Below, one piece after another: positions 34,881 through 47,019 of a stretch of 64,000 nt of DNA. The notes beneath the pieces were generated by a model. It was given only the letters and a program-made list of their open reading frames with translations, had not been told where the DNA came from and ran no database searches. This DNA comes from Atherix ibis. Taxonomy: Eukaryota; Arthropoda; Insecta; Diptera; Athericidae. How positions within the stretch are numbered: position 1 is the first letter of the stretch; every line of letters starts with the position of its first letter. Where the stretch lies: the NCBI GenBank assembly GCA_958298945.1, contig OY282610.1, positions 39,439,667-39,503,666 of the forward strand, read 5' to 3'. A program made the translations under genes and the position numbers.

Positions 34881-35083
34881 TTTTATCAACTATTAAGGAG
34901 GAATATTTGTAACGAAAATTTTTCTGCTCAAAATTTTCGTTAAAAATATTCGCTAAAAACATATAGTTGTGAATCTTTTAGCCAAATTTCACTTAAAAAT
35001 ATAATTTTCACACCAAAAAAAACCGATTTTTTTTTTGGCTAAATGTTTGAATTTTAAAAATTCCTCCTTAATAGTTGATAAAA
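34881..35083. mobile_element. Small inverted-repeat element (24-bp perfect TIR-like arms)
   Basis: ttttatcaactattaagg and the next six bases at 34,881-34,904 are the exact reverse complement of 35,060-35,083. A second inverted pair lies inside (tttagccaaa near 34,978 and tttggctaaa near 35,035). The total span is 203 bp. The size and nested inverted repeats fit a foldback or MITE-like element without coding capacity. No clear target-site duplication was seen, so a chance inversion of local DNA is the alternative. Confidence 0.6.
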
Positions 35084-36120
35084 ATCGTGACAATGAATTA
35101 TTATGTAAAGATTTATTCAAACAAAAATAAGAAAAGGATTGTTTTAACAGGGGTATGTGGAGCAAAGAGGGTATTTTGATTATAAAATTAATCCATAATA
35201 TAACAAATTAAAATTAAGAAATTATCATTCGAATATTTTTTACACAACAAAATAAACTACTCCAAAAAAAATCCAATTACTATAAAAATTACAATTTAAA
35301 TGATTACCAAAAAAAAAAATAATAAACGAAATGATTTACTTTTATTTTCCTAACCAATTTCCATTCTAATTAAAATGATCAAAACTTTTTGGTTATTTTC
35401 CTTTTTAATCTAAATTAAGTTAAGACGCAAGATAATTCTAACTCACGCAAATAATTTTATTTATAAATTCAAAGTCCTTACATTGAAAGCCACCCAATAC
35501 ACGTACATGCCTAATAATAGTAAAAAGGAATTTTTTTGTTGGTATTAAAAGAAAAAACTGAAATAAAACAAAAACAAAAATTTTATCATAATAGAATTTT
35601 GCAAAAGAAAACATTTACTAACATTTAATACTTAATAAGTAATTGTAGAAAATAAATAGTATCCTGAACGAAAGGATATGGTCAAGATATCTGAATGAAA
35701 ATGCCACGGAAATTTTTGTAAAAGTTGTAAAAAGTAGGAAATTTTCATGCACGCAAAATATTTGTCAGAAAAAGAGAGAGGAAAAAAAACAATAAAATAA
35801 TAATAATTACTTATGCCACTACCCCTCAGCCCAGCCCTGAATTTGTTGGTATACTGACTAATCCTCCCATAAAATGGGATATGAAAGAAAAAAAATAACC
35901 AATTATTATTACGTTAATCCTTTATACGTAAAAGTAACAAAAAAATGGGGAAAGTTTTAAAATTGGCAAATAAGTAACCAAAAACAATCCCCCAGAGCCA
36001 AACCATCAAACCCCCCGCCCCACCCAACACCCGGCCTCTTGACAATACATCGTCGATGTGGCTTTAGATATTTTTATTTTTTTTAGAAAAATTTGAATTT
36101 TACCCAATTTTTGCTGTATG
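35084..36120. other. A/T-rich unique tract
   Basis: No gene, array or transposon recognised. A C-rich patch (ccccgccccaccc) occurs near 36,012. Confidence 0.55.
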
Positions 36121-36124
36121 TTAA

Positions 36125-37610
36125 AATGTTACCAACGAAAGAAAACGAGAGTATGACAGCTGACAGTTCAGGGTCATTATACCCTGTGGACAGTTAAACG
36201 TTTTCATTGTTGAGAGAAATTTTAAAAATAACCAAGATTTAGCAGCTACTGTTCAAAAAAAAATCATCTTCAGCGATGAGGCTTATTTTTATTTTGATGG
36301 CTCGTTTAATCGCATTTGAGGTTCAGAAAATCCACGAGTGATTGTTGAGAAACAAATGTGTGATGAGGATTTTCGGCTGCAGGTAACAATAACAGGTATC
36401 ACGGCATGATAGCCTCGTTTTTTGCTTGAGACGTGGACGACATGTAATTTTTGCGAAGCCGATGCCACATACCATACAGCCCCAGATTTGAATTTTGCGC
36501 TATTTTTTCGGTGAAGTGTTGCCACCCAAAAAAGGATAGCATGAAAGCTGACAGTTCAGGGTCGTTAAAATCTGTGGAAAGCTACACGTTTTCATTGTTG
36601 AGCAAAATTTAAAAAATAATCAAAATTTAGCAGCTACTGTTCGAAAAAAAATCATCTTCAGCGATGAGGCTTATTTTCATTTCGATGGTTCGTTTAATCT
36701 CATTTGGGGTTCAGAAAATCCACGAGTGATTGTTGAGCAACAAATGCATCCGCAACGCGTTGCTGTGTGATGAGGATTTTCGGCTGAAGGCAACAATAAC
36801 AGCTATCGCAACATGATAGGCCAGTTTTTTGCATGATATGGACGTGGTCGACATGTGGTTTCTACGAAGGCGATACCACATACCATACAGCCCCAGATTT
36901 GAATTTTGCACCATTTTTTCGGTGAAGTGTTGCCACCCCAAAAAGGATAGTATGAAAGCTGACATTTCAGGGTCGTTAAAATCTGTGGAAAGCTACACGT
37001 TTTCATTGCTGAGCGAAATTTTAAAAATAATCAAAATTTGGCTGCTACATTTCGAACAGAATCATCTTCAGGCGATGAGGCTCATTTTCATCTTGATGGC
37101 TCGGTAAATCGTATTTGAGGTTCAAAAAATCTACCAGCGATTATTGAGAAAGAAATGCATTCACAACGTGTCACTCTGTTTGTAGGGGATTTTGGACTGC
37201 ATGCGGTTTCCACCAAGATGTTGCCTCACAGCCCGCCAATTAATGCATGAGCTATTTCCTGATTGTGTAATTTCTCGTTTTGACTATCCGAATTAGTCAC
37301 ACAGATCATGCGATTTAATACCATTGAACTTTTTCCTTTGGAGGTTTTTTATGAGATCTAAGATTTATGCCAATTAACCCACGATCACCTACACCTTGAC
37401 GGAGAAAATGAAGCGCTGCAATATCAAAGAAATTCAGTCACATTTATGCAAAATGGTCACAATAATAAAAACAGCAAATCCGAGAAACCGATTTACTCGA
37501 TATCATATTCCCTACACAATCCTCCACTATAAACTTTAAGAACTAATAAAAAATTTACAATTTCTTTTATGAAAATTACTTTCTTTCCTATCATTTGGGA
37601 CACCCTCTAC
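36125..37610 (+). pseudogene. Degraded Tc1/mariner-superfamily element with triplicated internal transposase segment
   Basis: The marker ctgacagttcagggtc (third copy altered) occurs at 36,160, 36,548 and 36,959. Each copy is followed by transposase coding sequence, including IIFSDEAYFYFDGSFN (first catalytic Asp region) and SENPRVIVE, with stops. Only the third copy continues into the rest of the catalytic domain. That part shows a degenerate QQDGATSHTA-type block near 37,200, CVISRF near 37,265 and a stretch reading LIPLNFFLWRFF near 37,320-37,350, in which the third catalytic acidic residue is Asn. The 3' end lies close to gggacaccctctac (37,597-37,610), a likely terminal repeat. No mate was found at the left. 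This transposase type, with the WFQQDGA and PRSCDL motifs, also occurs at 51.6 kb. Confidence 0.82.
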
Positions 37611-38372
37611 GTGGGCTCCGCCTATAGGAAAATCTGCACATTTTCGTCGAATTATTCACTTTTCGTTTATTAAAAATTTATTTAATATCCTTTTTTTTTG
37701 TTGACTATAAACAATTTTTTTTATAATGATTTTTATCATCAACAGACTAAACAACTTCTTATTCGTTTAACTAGTAAAAATTGGTAGAAAAAAGATTAAA
37801 AAAAACCACAGAATCCAAAACTAAACGAAATCAAATAAAATAAACTTTTTTTTTCCATAAATTGTAATGTGACAGGACATTTTCATGTCTACAGAAAATT
37901 TACTAATAATAAACTTTCGTTAAGCCTCAAAAAAAAAATTAAAAAAAGAAAAGTTTGGTAAGAAGAAAAAACCATACGAAAATATTGAAATGCGAAGGAT
38001 AAAAATACCGTGAGACACACGACAAGGAAGAAAGAAAAAAACATAACAAATAATAATAAAAGAGCAGCAATAAAAATAAAAAAGGATAGTTTTTTTTATT
38101 AGTTTTCATGTCTGTCACTTAAAAAATAATTACTAAAAGCACACCTACACCAACTTAACTTTTAAAGAGTTTTGCTCATTATTGCGGCTAGTGTATTGGT
38201 ATTCTGACCATTTGCCTTGGACTTGAAAAGGATATGATATCATTCTATAAAGGATATGTGATAAAGAAGAAAAAGGGAAATAAAATAAATTTGATAACAA
38301 AAAAAAAATATTCGAAAAATTCATTAAATTATGGCAAAGTCCTTTTTTTTTCTTCTTTTCATTTTACCTTTG

Positions 38373-38390
38373 GTGTGTGTGTGTGTGTGT
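38373..38390. repeat. (GT)n microsatellite
   Basis: Nine GT dinucleotides in a row, followed by a T/G-rich stretch. Confidence 0.95.
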
Positions 38391-39319
38391 TTGTTTTTTG
38401 GGGTTTTTTTTGTTGTTGTTGCTTCTTTTCAAATATAAAAATGAACTTTTACGCAGAATTTTCGTATTTGTTCTGTTCTTGTTTTGGTTGAGGTTTTTTT
38501 TATTATTTTTTATTTAATTATACACCTTTGTCGTGACGTGGCAATAATCCTTCCCCTAATATCTAAAATTAGATAATAATTTTTTTTTCTTTTTGGTTTT
38601 TATTCTATACTTTGTCATTCACCTTTTGAATAATTCGCCTTAAATACTATGGCATTTTTATATTAGTATTTTTTTTACAATTAATTTAACAGTCAATAAA
38701 GGACTATTGTCCGAAAATATTAAACAATTTGAATATGTTCTGGGAAACTTTTTTTTAATTAAATCCTTTCTGAAGGAAGAAAATTGAAAATAGATCCTTT
38801 TTAGAAGTAAAAAGGATTTTGTATCCTTTTAAGAAGTAAAAAGGATATTTTTTTAAAAAAAAGAAGAAATTACGCAAAAATTTAAGCCCAGAAATATGAG
38901 AAAATTAACTTTTTCATAAATAATAATAAATACATTAATCATTAGGGATTTTTTATTTAGCTGTGCCCCTCTTACCTCTCGGTAGGAATAAAAAACTTGA
39001 CGAAGAAAAATTGAGTAAAATTGATTTTTTTTTTTCAATTGAAATAAAATACAAAAAATATCAATTAGAAAAAGAGGCATTTTTGTTTGGTTTTTTTTTC
39101 TTCGTTTTTTCTTCTTAAAATCTTACGAAAAAGAAAATTTGAAAATATCCTTTTTGATGGTGTAACATAGGAAAAGAAAAATGGGTGACTTTAAATAAAA
39201 GTCAAAATCAGAAAAGTTCGTTGGTAAGAAAAAATTCCAAATAGATGATTTTTTGGATAGGGAATGACGGGGAGTAGTGGTAATGGATGAGAAGGAGAAG
39301 AAAAAATTACCCTCTACCA

Positions 39320-39335
39320 GGAATGACGTCATTCC
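39320..39335. promoter_or_regulatory. 16-bp perfect palindrome containing TGACGTCA
   Basis: ggaatgacgtcattcc is its own reverse complement. The central eight bases are a perfect CREB/ATF site and the flanks extend the dyad. It is candidate binding DNA for a bZIP dimer. No gene start could be tied to it. Confidence 0.4.
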
Positions 39336-39600
39336 AGGCAGCAAAGACATTATTTTGTAATAAAATTTACTCTTACCATCTGCTATTGCACGAGCGTGCT
39401 CAATATTGGTTGACACAAAAAAAAACACATACAGTCATACACCACCAACACTTAGAAGTAAAAAAAATATACGCACATATCCTTAAGAGAAACGTAAAAA
39501 ATACAAACGCACAAAATCGAATCAAAATTTCCCTTCCATACAAGAAACGAAAAATTTCCCTTCCCTATTTATATACGAAACTATTCATTTTTACTTTATG

Positions 39601-39644
39601 TACACGCACATACACACACACATACATGCACATACACATACATT
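39601..39644. repeat. (CA)n / CATACA simple repeat
   Basis: Alternating CA and CATA/CATG units over about 44 bp. Confidence 0.9.
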
Positions 39645-39789
39645 GAAAAATAAAGGAAAACTGAAGTCCTTACACAATAACAAGTGCAAATCATATTTGA
39701 TCGTAAGCGAAACAGACAAAATCGGGAATTTCCCTTTTATCCTTTTGTCTTCCCTGCGTTTTTACATCAATTTCCTTTTTATCATTTTT

Positions 39790-39808
39790 TCTCTCTCTCT
39801 CTCTCTCT
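39790..39808. repeat. (CT)n microsatellite
   Basis: Uninterrupted CT dinucleotides, then ttctctatcttcttctc. Confidence 0.9.
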
Positions 39809-40899
39809 TTCTCTATCTTCTTCTCTTACCCACTCACATGACACACACTGATAAGATACAAAACATGCGCATAAGCTCAAAATTTCGCTGGTATCCTTTT
39901 CTTCCCTCTCGATTTTCGCTATGACAAAAGCTTATAAAAGCTCAGCCATTAACAATGGGAAAAATAGTAGGAAAATAGAACAAAACAAAAAAAAAACGAT
40001 TTTCAATAAGGATAATTTTCACCATAAAAAAAAAAAAACTTTGAATTCTGTTCAATTTTATTGCCATTGACAGGCTTTTCCCAACGACGATATCGGCGCA
40101 CAGAAATTCTCTGTTTTTTGTTGGTTCTTTTCTGTTCGAAAACTCCGGCAACAAAATTTTCCCAAATACATTCAATCTCCCCGCCTCTTCACTCAATCAT
40201 CTTAAACTTTATAGTAAATTAGTATAAAAAGAAAAAAATATACAAACACAAAATTGGAGTACCATTTTTTCTGTGCTTTATTTTATTGTCCAAAACTTTT
40301 TAATTTAAATTCCAATTTTGATAATTTTGCCGCAGTGAAAAATTTCCGATTCAAGGAATTTTTGATTGTTTTTCCATTTTTAAAATTTTTTTTTTAATTA
40401 TTAAAATTTTACTTTCAATTTTTTGTAGTAAATTTTTAGAAGAGTAAACAAAAAAAAAATACCCACATAAAAACTAAATTGTTTGCATAATTTTAAAAGG
40501 ATTTTTTTTTTGGTATGTGGAAAAATATCGAGTAAATTTTTTGCCATATTTTCTTTTATTTTTTTGTCTTTCAATAAAATTACTGTGAAGAATTTTTAAA
40601 AATAGTAAAAAAAAATTTATATGTTAAAAAAAATAAGAATTAAAATTAAAAAATTAATGAAAATTAATTAATATATTTTTTTTATGTAAAATGCCCAACA
40701 AAAATTACATAAAAAATACTAAAAAAATTTGCAATTTTTTGAGAAAAAAAAAAAAAAAAATTTTAAAAATTTTTATGCAAAAATTAAAAACTTTTAAAGA
40801 GAAAATAGAAAATTAGTAAAAGTGGATAAAAAATTCCTAAATTAATACGAGGAATTTTGAATTAAAAAAATGCGAGGAATTTTGAAAAAAAATATTTTT

Positions 40900-43460
40900 T
40901 TGAGAATTCTTTTCGGAGGATATTTTTTGTTGGGACTTTTTGAAAAGGATTTTTTGGTAATTTTTTTAATTTTTTTTGCGTTATTATTATTTTTTTTTTT
41001 GGTAAGAATTTTTAAAATGGTTTTTATTTTTTGGGATATATTTTTTTAAAAATTTTTAAGTTCTTATTTGTAAGAATTTTTTTTGGGCTATTTTTATATT
41101 GAAAATTTTAAACTGGACAATTTTTGTTTTGCAACTTTTTAAGTTTGTTTTTATGAAAATTATTTGGAATTTTTGTTTTAATTTTCAAATTCGCTTTTAT
41201 GGTAATTATGGAATTTTTTTTTATAAAATTTCGGTAGGAATGTTTGAAATTTTTCGAACATTTTTATATTTTTAAATTTTTTTTTTTTTGAAAATTTTTA
41301 TTAGTTTTTTTTGTAAGTTTTTGGAATATGGTTTTTTGTTGACATTTTGAGGATATTTTTATGGCAATTTTCATGGTAATTTTTTAGTAGGAATTTTAGA
41401 GTCGATTTTACAAGATTTATTATTTTTTAATTTTGAAATAATTAAAAAAAATAGTTGAAAAAAAATTACCATAAAATATCTTTATGGTAACTTTTTTTTC
41501 AATTTTTTCGAAAGACTTTCCAAAATGGATACTGTATTTCTTAAGTTTTCACGAAGTTTTTGGATAGAATTTTTCAGAATTAATTTTATTAGAATTTTTT
41601 GGGATATTATTTCCTAAATTTTTATGGCAATTTACACTTTAAATTTTTGGTGGTAATTTTTGAGCAAAATTTTTTAAATCGATCAATTTATATTTATGAA
41701 TTTTGGGGAAAATTTTTGGATATATTTTTTGAATTTTCAGGAACAGTTTTTTGGTAATTTTCGTACTAATTTTTGAGTTGAAATTTTCAGAAGTGATTTT
41801 ATTAATTTTTTTAGTCCTTTTCAAAAAAAATTCAGGTCTTTTCTCCTAAACCTTTTTTATGGTTTTTTGTGTTAATCAGAATTCATAAAGTGAGTATGAA
41901 TGAACTTTTTTTTAAATTTTTTATGGCAACAAACGCTGGAAATTTCTGGTACCATACTATTTTTCTAAAATGTTCACAATATTTTTTATGGTTCACAATA
42001 TTATTTTTGGTCCTTCTTCCTTAATTATAAGTTATAATTAAGAATTTTTTAAATACATTTTGTTAATAATTTTGATCTTATATTTTTTTTATGGCAATTT
42101 TCTTGTTTGATATTTTTAGTAGAAATAGTTAGAATAGATTTTATAGTAAATTCTTGGAGCTTTTTATCTTAAATTTTTAAAATTATTTTTTATGGTAATT
42201 TTTTGGTATGATAAAATTTTTAATTTACCAGCATTTTTTTATGCCAATATACGCAGTAATTTTTTCATAGGAATTTGTAGGCTTATTTTGTTCATAAATT
42301 TTCACAATATTTTTTATTGCAATTTGTTGGTAAGTTTTTGGTCGGAATATTGACGTATAAGTCAATTTTTTTGGTCCTTTTTCCGAAAGTGTCAGAACAT
42401 TTTTGATGGCAAATTTTTGGTAAGTTTTTGGTCGGAATTTTCAAACTTTATTTTTTAAAGTATTTTTTATGGGACTTTTCTCTGTTGATTTTTTAGTAGG
42501 AATTTGCAGAATGCCTTTTATGGAATTTTTTTTAATTTTTTCATCTAAGTTTTTTTTATGGCAACTCTTTCGGTTAAAATTTTGGAACCTTTCGTGTTAA
42601 ATTTTTGAAACCTTTTTTTATGGCAATTTTCTGATGAGTTTTGAACAGAAATTTTCGGAAAGGATTTTTTAAGAAAATTTTTTTGATAATTTTTTTAATT
42701 TTACAAAAAAAATTTATGGCAATCTACGCAGTAATTTTTTCATAGGAATTTGTAGGCCTATTTTTTTTCATAAATTTGCACGGTATTTTTTATGGCAATT
42801 TTTTGGTAAGTTTTTAATATGAATTTTCCGAATGGATTTTATGGCAATTGCTTAATTTTTTTTTTGGTATTTTCAGAATATTTTTGATGGAAATTTACGT
42901 AATAATTTTTTGGAAGGCAAGTTATTATAGGAATTTTACGAATGGATTTTATGAAAATTGTTTTATATATTTTAATAAATTTTCACGATATTTTTTATGG
43001 AAATTTTTTGATAAATTTTAAGTTGGAATTTTTGAAATAAATTTGGATGAATTTTTTTTAATACTTTTTATCTTAAACTCTTTTTTTGGCATTTATTTTG
43101 ATTGACATTTTAGTAGGAATAGATTTAATGGTTTTTGTGTTAAATCTTTTTTTATGGGAATTTTTAAGCAAGCTTTTAACAGGAAATTTCAGAATGAATT
43201 TTCAAAATGCTTTTTTATGGAATTTTTTGAATATTTTTTTTATGGCAACTTTTTAGGTTGACATTTTCATAGAAATTCTTATGGTAAATTAATTTTATGG
43301 TAAATTTTTGGAATTTTTCGTATAAAGTTTTCGCAATCTTTTTTTGTAGGAATTTTTTGACAAGCTTTTAGTACGAAATTTAAAAATGCATTTTGTGAAA
43401 TTTTTTTAAAGTTTTCTATCATAAATTTTCGGAGTATATTTTATGGCACTTTTCTTAGTC
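40900..43460. repeat. Satellite array I, very A/T-rich and degenerate
   Basis: The words tttttatggcaatttt, ttggtaagttttt, aggaattttcagaatgg and attttcacaatatttttt recur throughout with irregular spacing of about 50-120 bp. A longer repeat unit is visible: the block beginning acgcagtaattttttcatag occurs at 42,251 and 42,726, an offset of 475 bp with matching flanks. From about 40,300 to 40,900 the sequence is similar in composition but I could not define monomers. Confidence 0.8.
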
Positions 43461-45300
43461 GATTTTTTGGTAGAAATTTTCTGAATCCATTTCACTAAAT
43501 TTTCTTGGTAATCAAATTTTTTTTAATTGAAATTTTCACTATTGTACATATTTCAAAAATACTTGAAAAAAATTCATTAATTTTGATTATTTAAAAAAAG
43601 AATTTATTATATTTTCAAACCAAAAAAAAAATCCAATAATATATTTGATGGTATCTTATTTATTTGCATTATTAGTTAAATACCCTCTGAATCCAGTGCC
43701 AAAGAAAAGTCGGAATAAATAGAAGAATTCCAAGAATGGTAATGCAGAAGAAATCGGGTCAGTATTGCGCAACTGTCAATTTTACTCGTACACAAATACT
43801 CACATCCCCAAACAAATACACGCATTAATATGTGGGGGTGTAAATTTGTACACTATACGATTATGGAAATTTCATTGTGTACGTATTTAGGGAGTTTTCC
43901 CGTTTTCCCTTCTAATGCATTTGTATTAAATAATCACGTTAAATGGCAGAGAGCGATTTTTCTTTCTGCAAGGCAAATGAAATTAATAATAATAATAATA
44001 ATAATAACAAGAGCAATAAAACTAAATATAACTAAAATATTAATAATAATAGAAATGACAATAGTAATGATAATAAAAAAAATATTCAATTTCCCAATGA
44101 GTAAATACTCTTCGGATTGTGTTCATTATAAAATCCTTGACGTTAGCCTGAGCCTGGTTGGGAATTAGGGATGGGGCTTGGTGGATTCGAGGTCAAATCG
44201 AATTTAAGAGAAAATTAAGAAAATTACATACAAACTGATTACAACAACAACAAAAAAACTAAACTAAACTAAATAAATAAATACCTTTAAATAAGGAATT
44301 CCATTTTGATAGGTCATCAATTAAAGTATTTTTCTGTTGTTGTCGTTTCTGTTTCGTTTTTTTATCCCCTGCCGCCGTTTTCTCTTTTTAACACTGTTAT
44401 TAAGTAAATAAATTGCAAAATAAATAAAGGCAAAAGAATGAAATAAAATAAATAAAAGGTAAGAGGATCAAATAAATAAATTGATTATTGATATTGTTTT
44501 AATTAATTATATTTCCTGGGGTGGATGGGGCCCATTTTCGATTTTACTTCATATTTTATGCTGTCTGTTCTGTTGCCTTGTTTTATATTATATATTTTTG
44601 GTTGTTTCTTTTTTTCCACACTAACCCTGAGGAGATATTTTCATTACTTAAATTATATTTGCAAATATTGGCAATATTATATTTTTTATACAACAACAAA
44701 AAAAAAACCAACAAAAAAATTCATTATTTCCTATTTAAATTTGAATGAGCAAAATTAATGCTCATTAAAAAGCGAATTTGTCATTTGGCGCCGGATGGAA
44801 AATCCTTTTAATTATTAAAATTTTGTTATTTAAATTTTAAAAGGAGTGAATTTTTTTCTTCTTTTAAACTAGATTAATTTGAACATTTTTGGTGAAAAAT
44901 TATTTTCAAATAAGAAAAAATAGTTGGTCTCTCAAAAATTTACTCTGAAATAAGCAATATTAACGCTGATGAATGAGTGAAATTTCATCTTTTATACACA
45001 AAAAAAGTGTTTTTTTTTATTTTTAATAATTTTTTAACATTAATTTTTTTTTTAAGGAAAAATAGGATTTTTTTTAGGAAATTTTTTCTTTTTCGAAAAA
45101 TGAGATTTTTTTAAAGGAAAACCTTTTTTCATAACAAATTTCCTATTAATTAAATAATAAAGCGTTTTATTAGGAAATACTTAAATAATTAAGGAGATTT
45201 ATTGACAATTTCAAATTTGGAATTTTTTTTATAAAAAAAAACAAGTATTTTTCTACAAAGAAGAAAAACTTTAACTTTTCTTTTTAAATAATAACTTTTA
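43461..45300. other. A/T-rich unique tract with an (AAT)n microsatellite
   Basis: No recognised gene. (AAT)n occupies about 43,984-44,007. The more balanced stretch at 43,690-43,980 contains a 112-codon forward frame (43,830-44,168) that runs into the microsatellite and has no recognisable domain. Overlapping hydrophobic frames at 44,521-44,758 look like chance in T-rich DNA. Confidence 0.55.
43984..44007. repeat. (AAT)n microsatellite
   Basis: About eight AAT/ATA units in a row. Confidence 0.9.
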
Positions 45301-46370
45301 CTACTCATCATAAAAAATATAAAAATTGAAAAGGAAAATTTGTAGAGAAATGAGCAAAATTACGTTTAGAAAAATTTCTCTTCAAGATATCCCAAAAATT
45401 TCCTTTAAGAAAAAATACCCGTAACCCTTTCTCTTCAAAAATCTTCTTTTTTCCTATAAAAAGTTCATAAGATTTTCCAATAAAATTTATCAAAAATTTT
45501 CTTCAAAATTTACCATAGAAAATCTGAAGATTTTGAAAATTTCTATTTAATATAAAAATTCCCAACATTTTCTGTTAAATTTTCCAAAGACAAAAATTTT
45601 CAAAATTTCCTTACAAAAGATATTATGAAATTTCCTTTGGGAATTACTTAATATTTCCTTGACTAAGTATATGAAAATTCAAAAGGAAAATTTGTAGAGA
45701 AATCTTTGAAAAAATTCCAAAAATTCTGTTTAGAAAAATTTATCTTCAAAATATCACAAAAATTTCCTTTTAAAATATCCCAAAATTTCCTTTAAAAAAA
45801 ATATACCCGAAACCCTTTCACCTCAAAAATGTTCACTTTTTACCTATAAAAAGTCCATAAAATTTTGCATTAAAATTTATCAAAAATTTTCTTCAAAATT
45901 TCCGGCAAAATTTACAATAAAAAATTTAAAAAAATTTTTTCAAAAATTTTTAAATTTCATTTTAGAATCGGTTAAATTTTCCTTGACCAAAAATATATAA
46001 ATTCAAAACGAAAATTCGTAGAGAAAACTGAAAAATTTACAAAATTTCGTTAAGAAAAATTTCCCTTTAAAATATTCCAAAAATTTTCTTTTAAAATATC
46101 CCTTAAATTTCTTTGAAAAATAAATACCCGATACTCTTACTCTTCAGAAATGTGCAATTTTTTCCTATAAAAATTCCATACAATTTTATATTTAAAAAAT
46201 CACTCCAGAAAAAATTTCCCATAAAAAATCTCTAAAAATTTTTTTGGAAAAAATTCCCAAAATTTGCCAAAGAAACTTCCATTGTAAAATTCCCAAAGAT
46301 TTATAAAATTTCCTTTTGGAATTTTCTTGAATTTTCCTTAACCAAAAATATAAAAAGTCAACAAAAAAAA
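45301..46370. repeat. Satellite array J, about 325-352 bp unit, about three copies
   Basis: The block aaggaaaatttgtagagaaa (variant aacgaaaattcgtagagaaa) occurs at 45,331, 45,683 and 46,008. It is followed each time by a stretch with aaaatatcccaaaaatttcc, an aaatacccg.aaccctt block and tttcctataaaaa. Copies are diverged. Shared words suggest a relationship with array K at 60-61 kb. Confidence 0.82.
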
Positions 46371-47019
46371 GAAAAATTATTTTTATTTTGAAAAAAAAAA
46401 TTAAAAACAACCAAAAAAAATTTTTTAAATTAATTAAAATTTCACAAACTTTCTATTTTTATATTAAAAATTTGATGATAGGCTTCAGAGTGTATTTTTC
46501 TATCATCAAAAATATTTAGACAAAAAATTATTTAATAGAAATGAAAGAAATTTTAAATAAAATGAAAATAGGAAAAATAAAGGAAAATCACATAGTTGGG
46601 AGTAAAATTACTTTATTGAAATGAGTCAAAGGACTTTACGGAGAGTTTTATGGTATTTTTGATAGTTAAAATGGTTATTTTTTTGATACAGTAAAAAAAT
46701 TCTTAATTTTCCATCCAGCCCATGAAAATACTGACAAATTGTCCATTTTTTTATAGTCTCAAAAAAGAAAATAAAAATTTAATTAAAACAAATCATAATT
46801 AACATTATTGAAGAAAAAAATTTGCATTAATAAATTCCAAAAGCAACTCAAACTAAAGCCATTTCGCTGTGAATAGTCCGAATTGATCGCTGAAGCAAAT
46901 GACGTATAGTTAAGGTGCAAACCTTTTTTAGGGAGAATTATTTAAAAACTGAACCGATTTCTATGAGAAATTTACGAGTGCACAGAATAAAATCAGTGAA
47001 AAGCTGTTTTTAAGTGGCA
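46371..47019. other. A/T-rich spacer
   Basis: No gene recognised. A more balanced stretch from about 46,850 leads into the Tigger/pogo remnant and may contain its damaged 5' part, but I could not align it to a known motif. Confidence 0.5.

Larger units (their letters stand above)
37611..40899. other. A/T-rich unique tract with microsatellites
   Basis: No recognised gene over 3.3 kb. It holds (GT)n at 38,373-38,390, a (CA)n/CATACA tract at 39,601-39,644, (CT)n at 39,790-39,808 and a palindrome with a CRE core at 39,320-39,335. Frames of 80-120 codons at 39,123-39,428, 39,287-39,646 and 39,598-39,924 overlap one another and are mostly translations of simple sequence. Confidence 0.6.

Noticed and set aside
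36289..37006. Reverse-strand frames containing a repeated peptide (KWCKIQIWGCMVCG and related)
   Set aside because: They are antisense shadows of the forward-strand Tc1/mariner-type remnant, repeated because that DNA is repeated.
39123..39924. Frames of 101, 119 and 108 codons on both strands
   Set aside because: They overlap each other and are largely translations of (CA)n, (CT)n and A/T-rich sequence.
44521..44758. Two overlapping hydrophobic frames that look like small membrane proteins
   Set aside because: Phe/Tyr/Leu-rich frames are expected in T-rich DNA. They overlap in different frames, with no conserved motif and no gene context.
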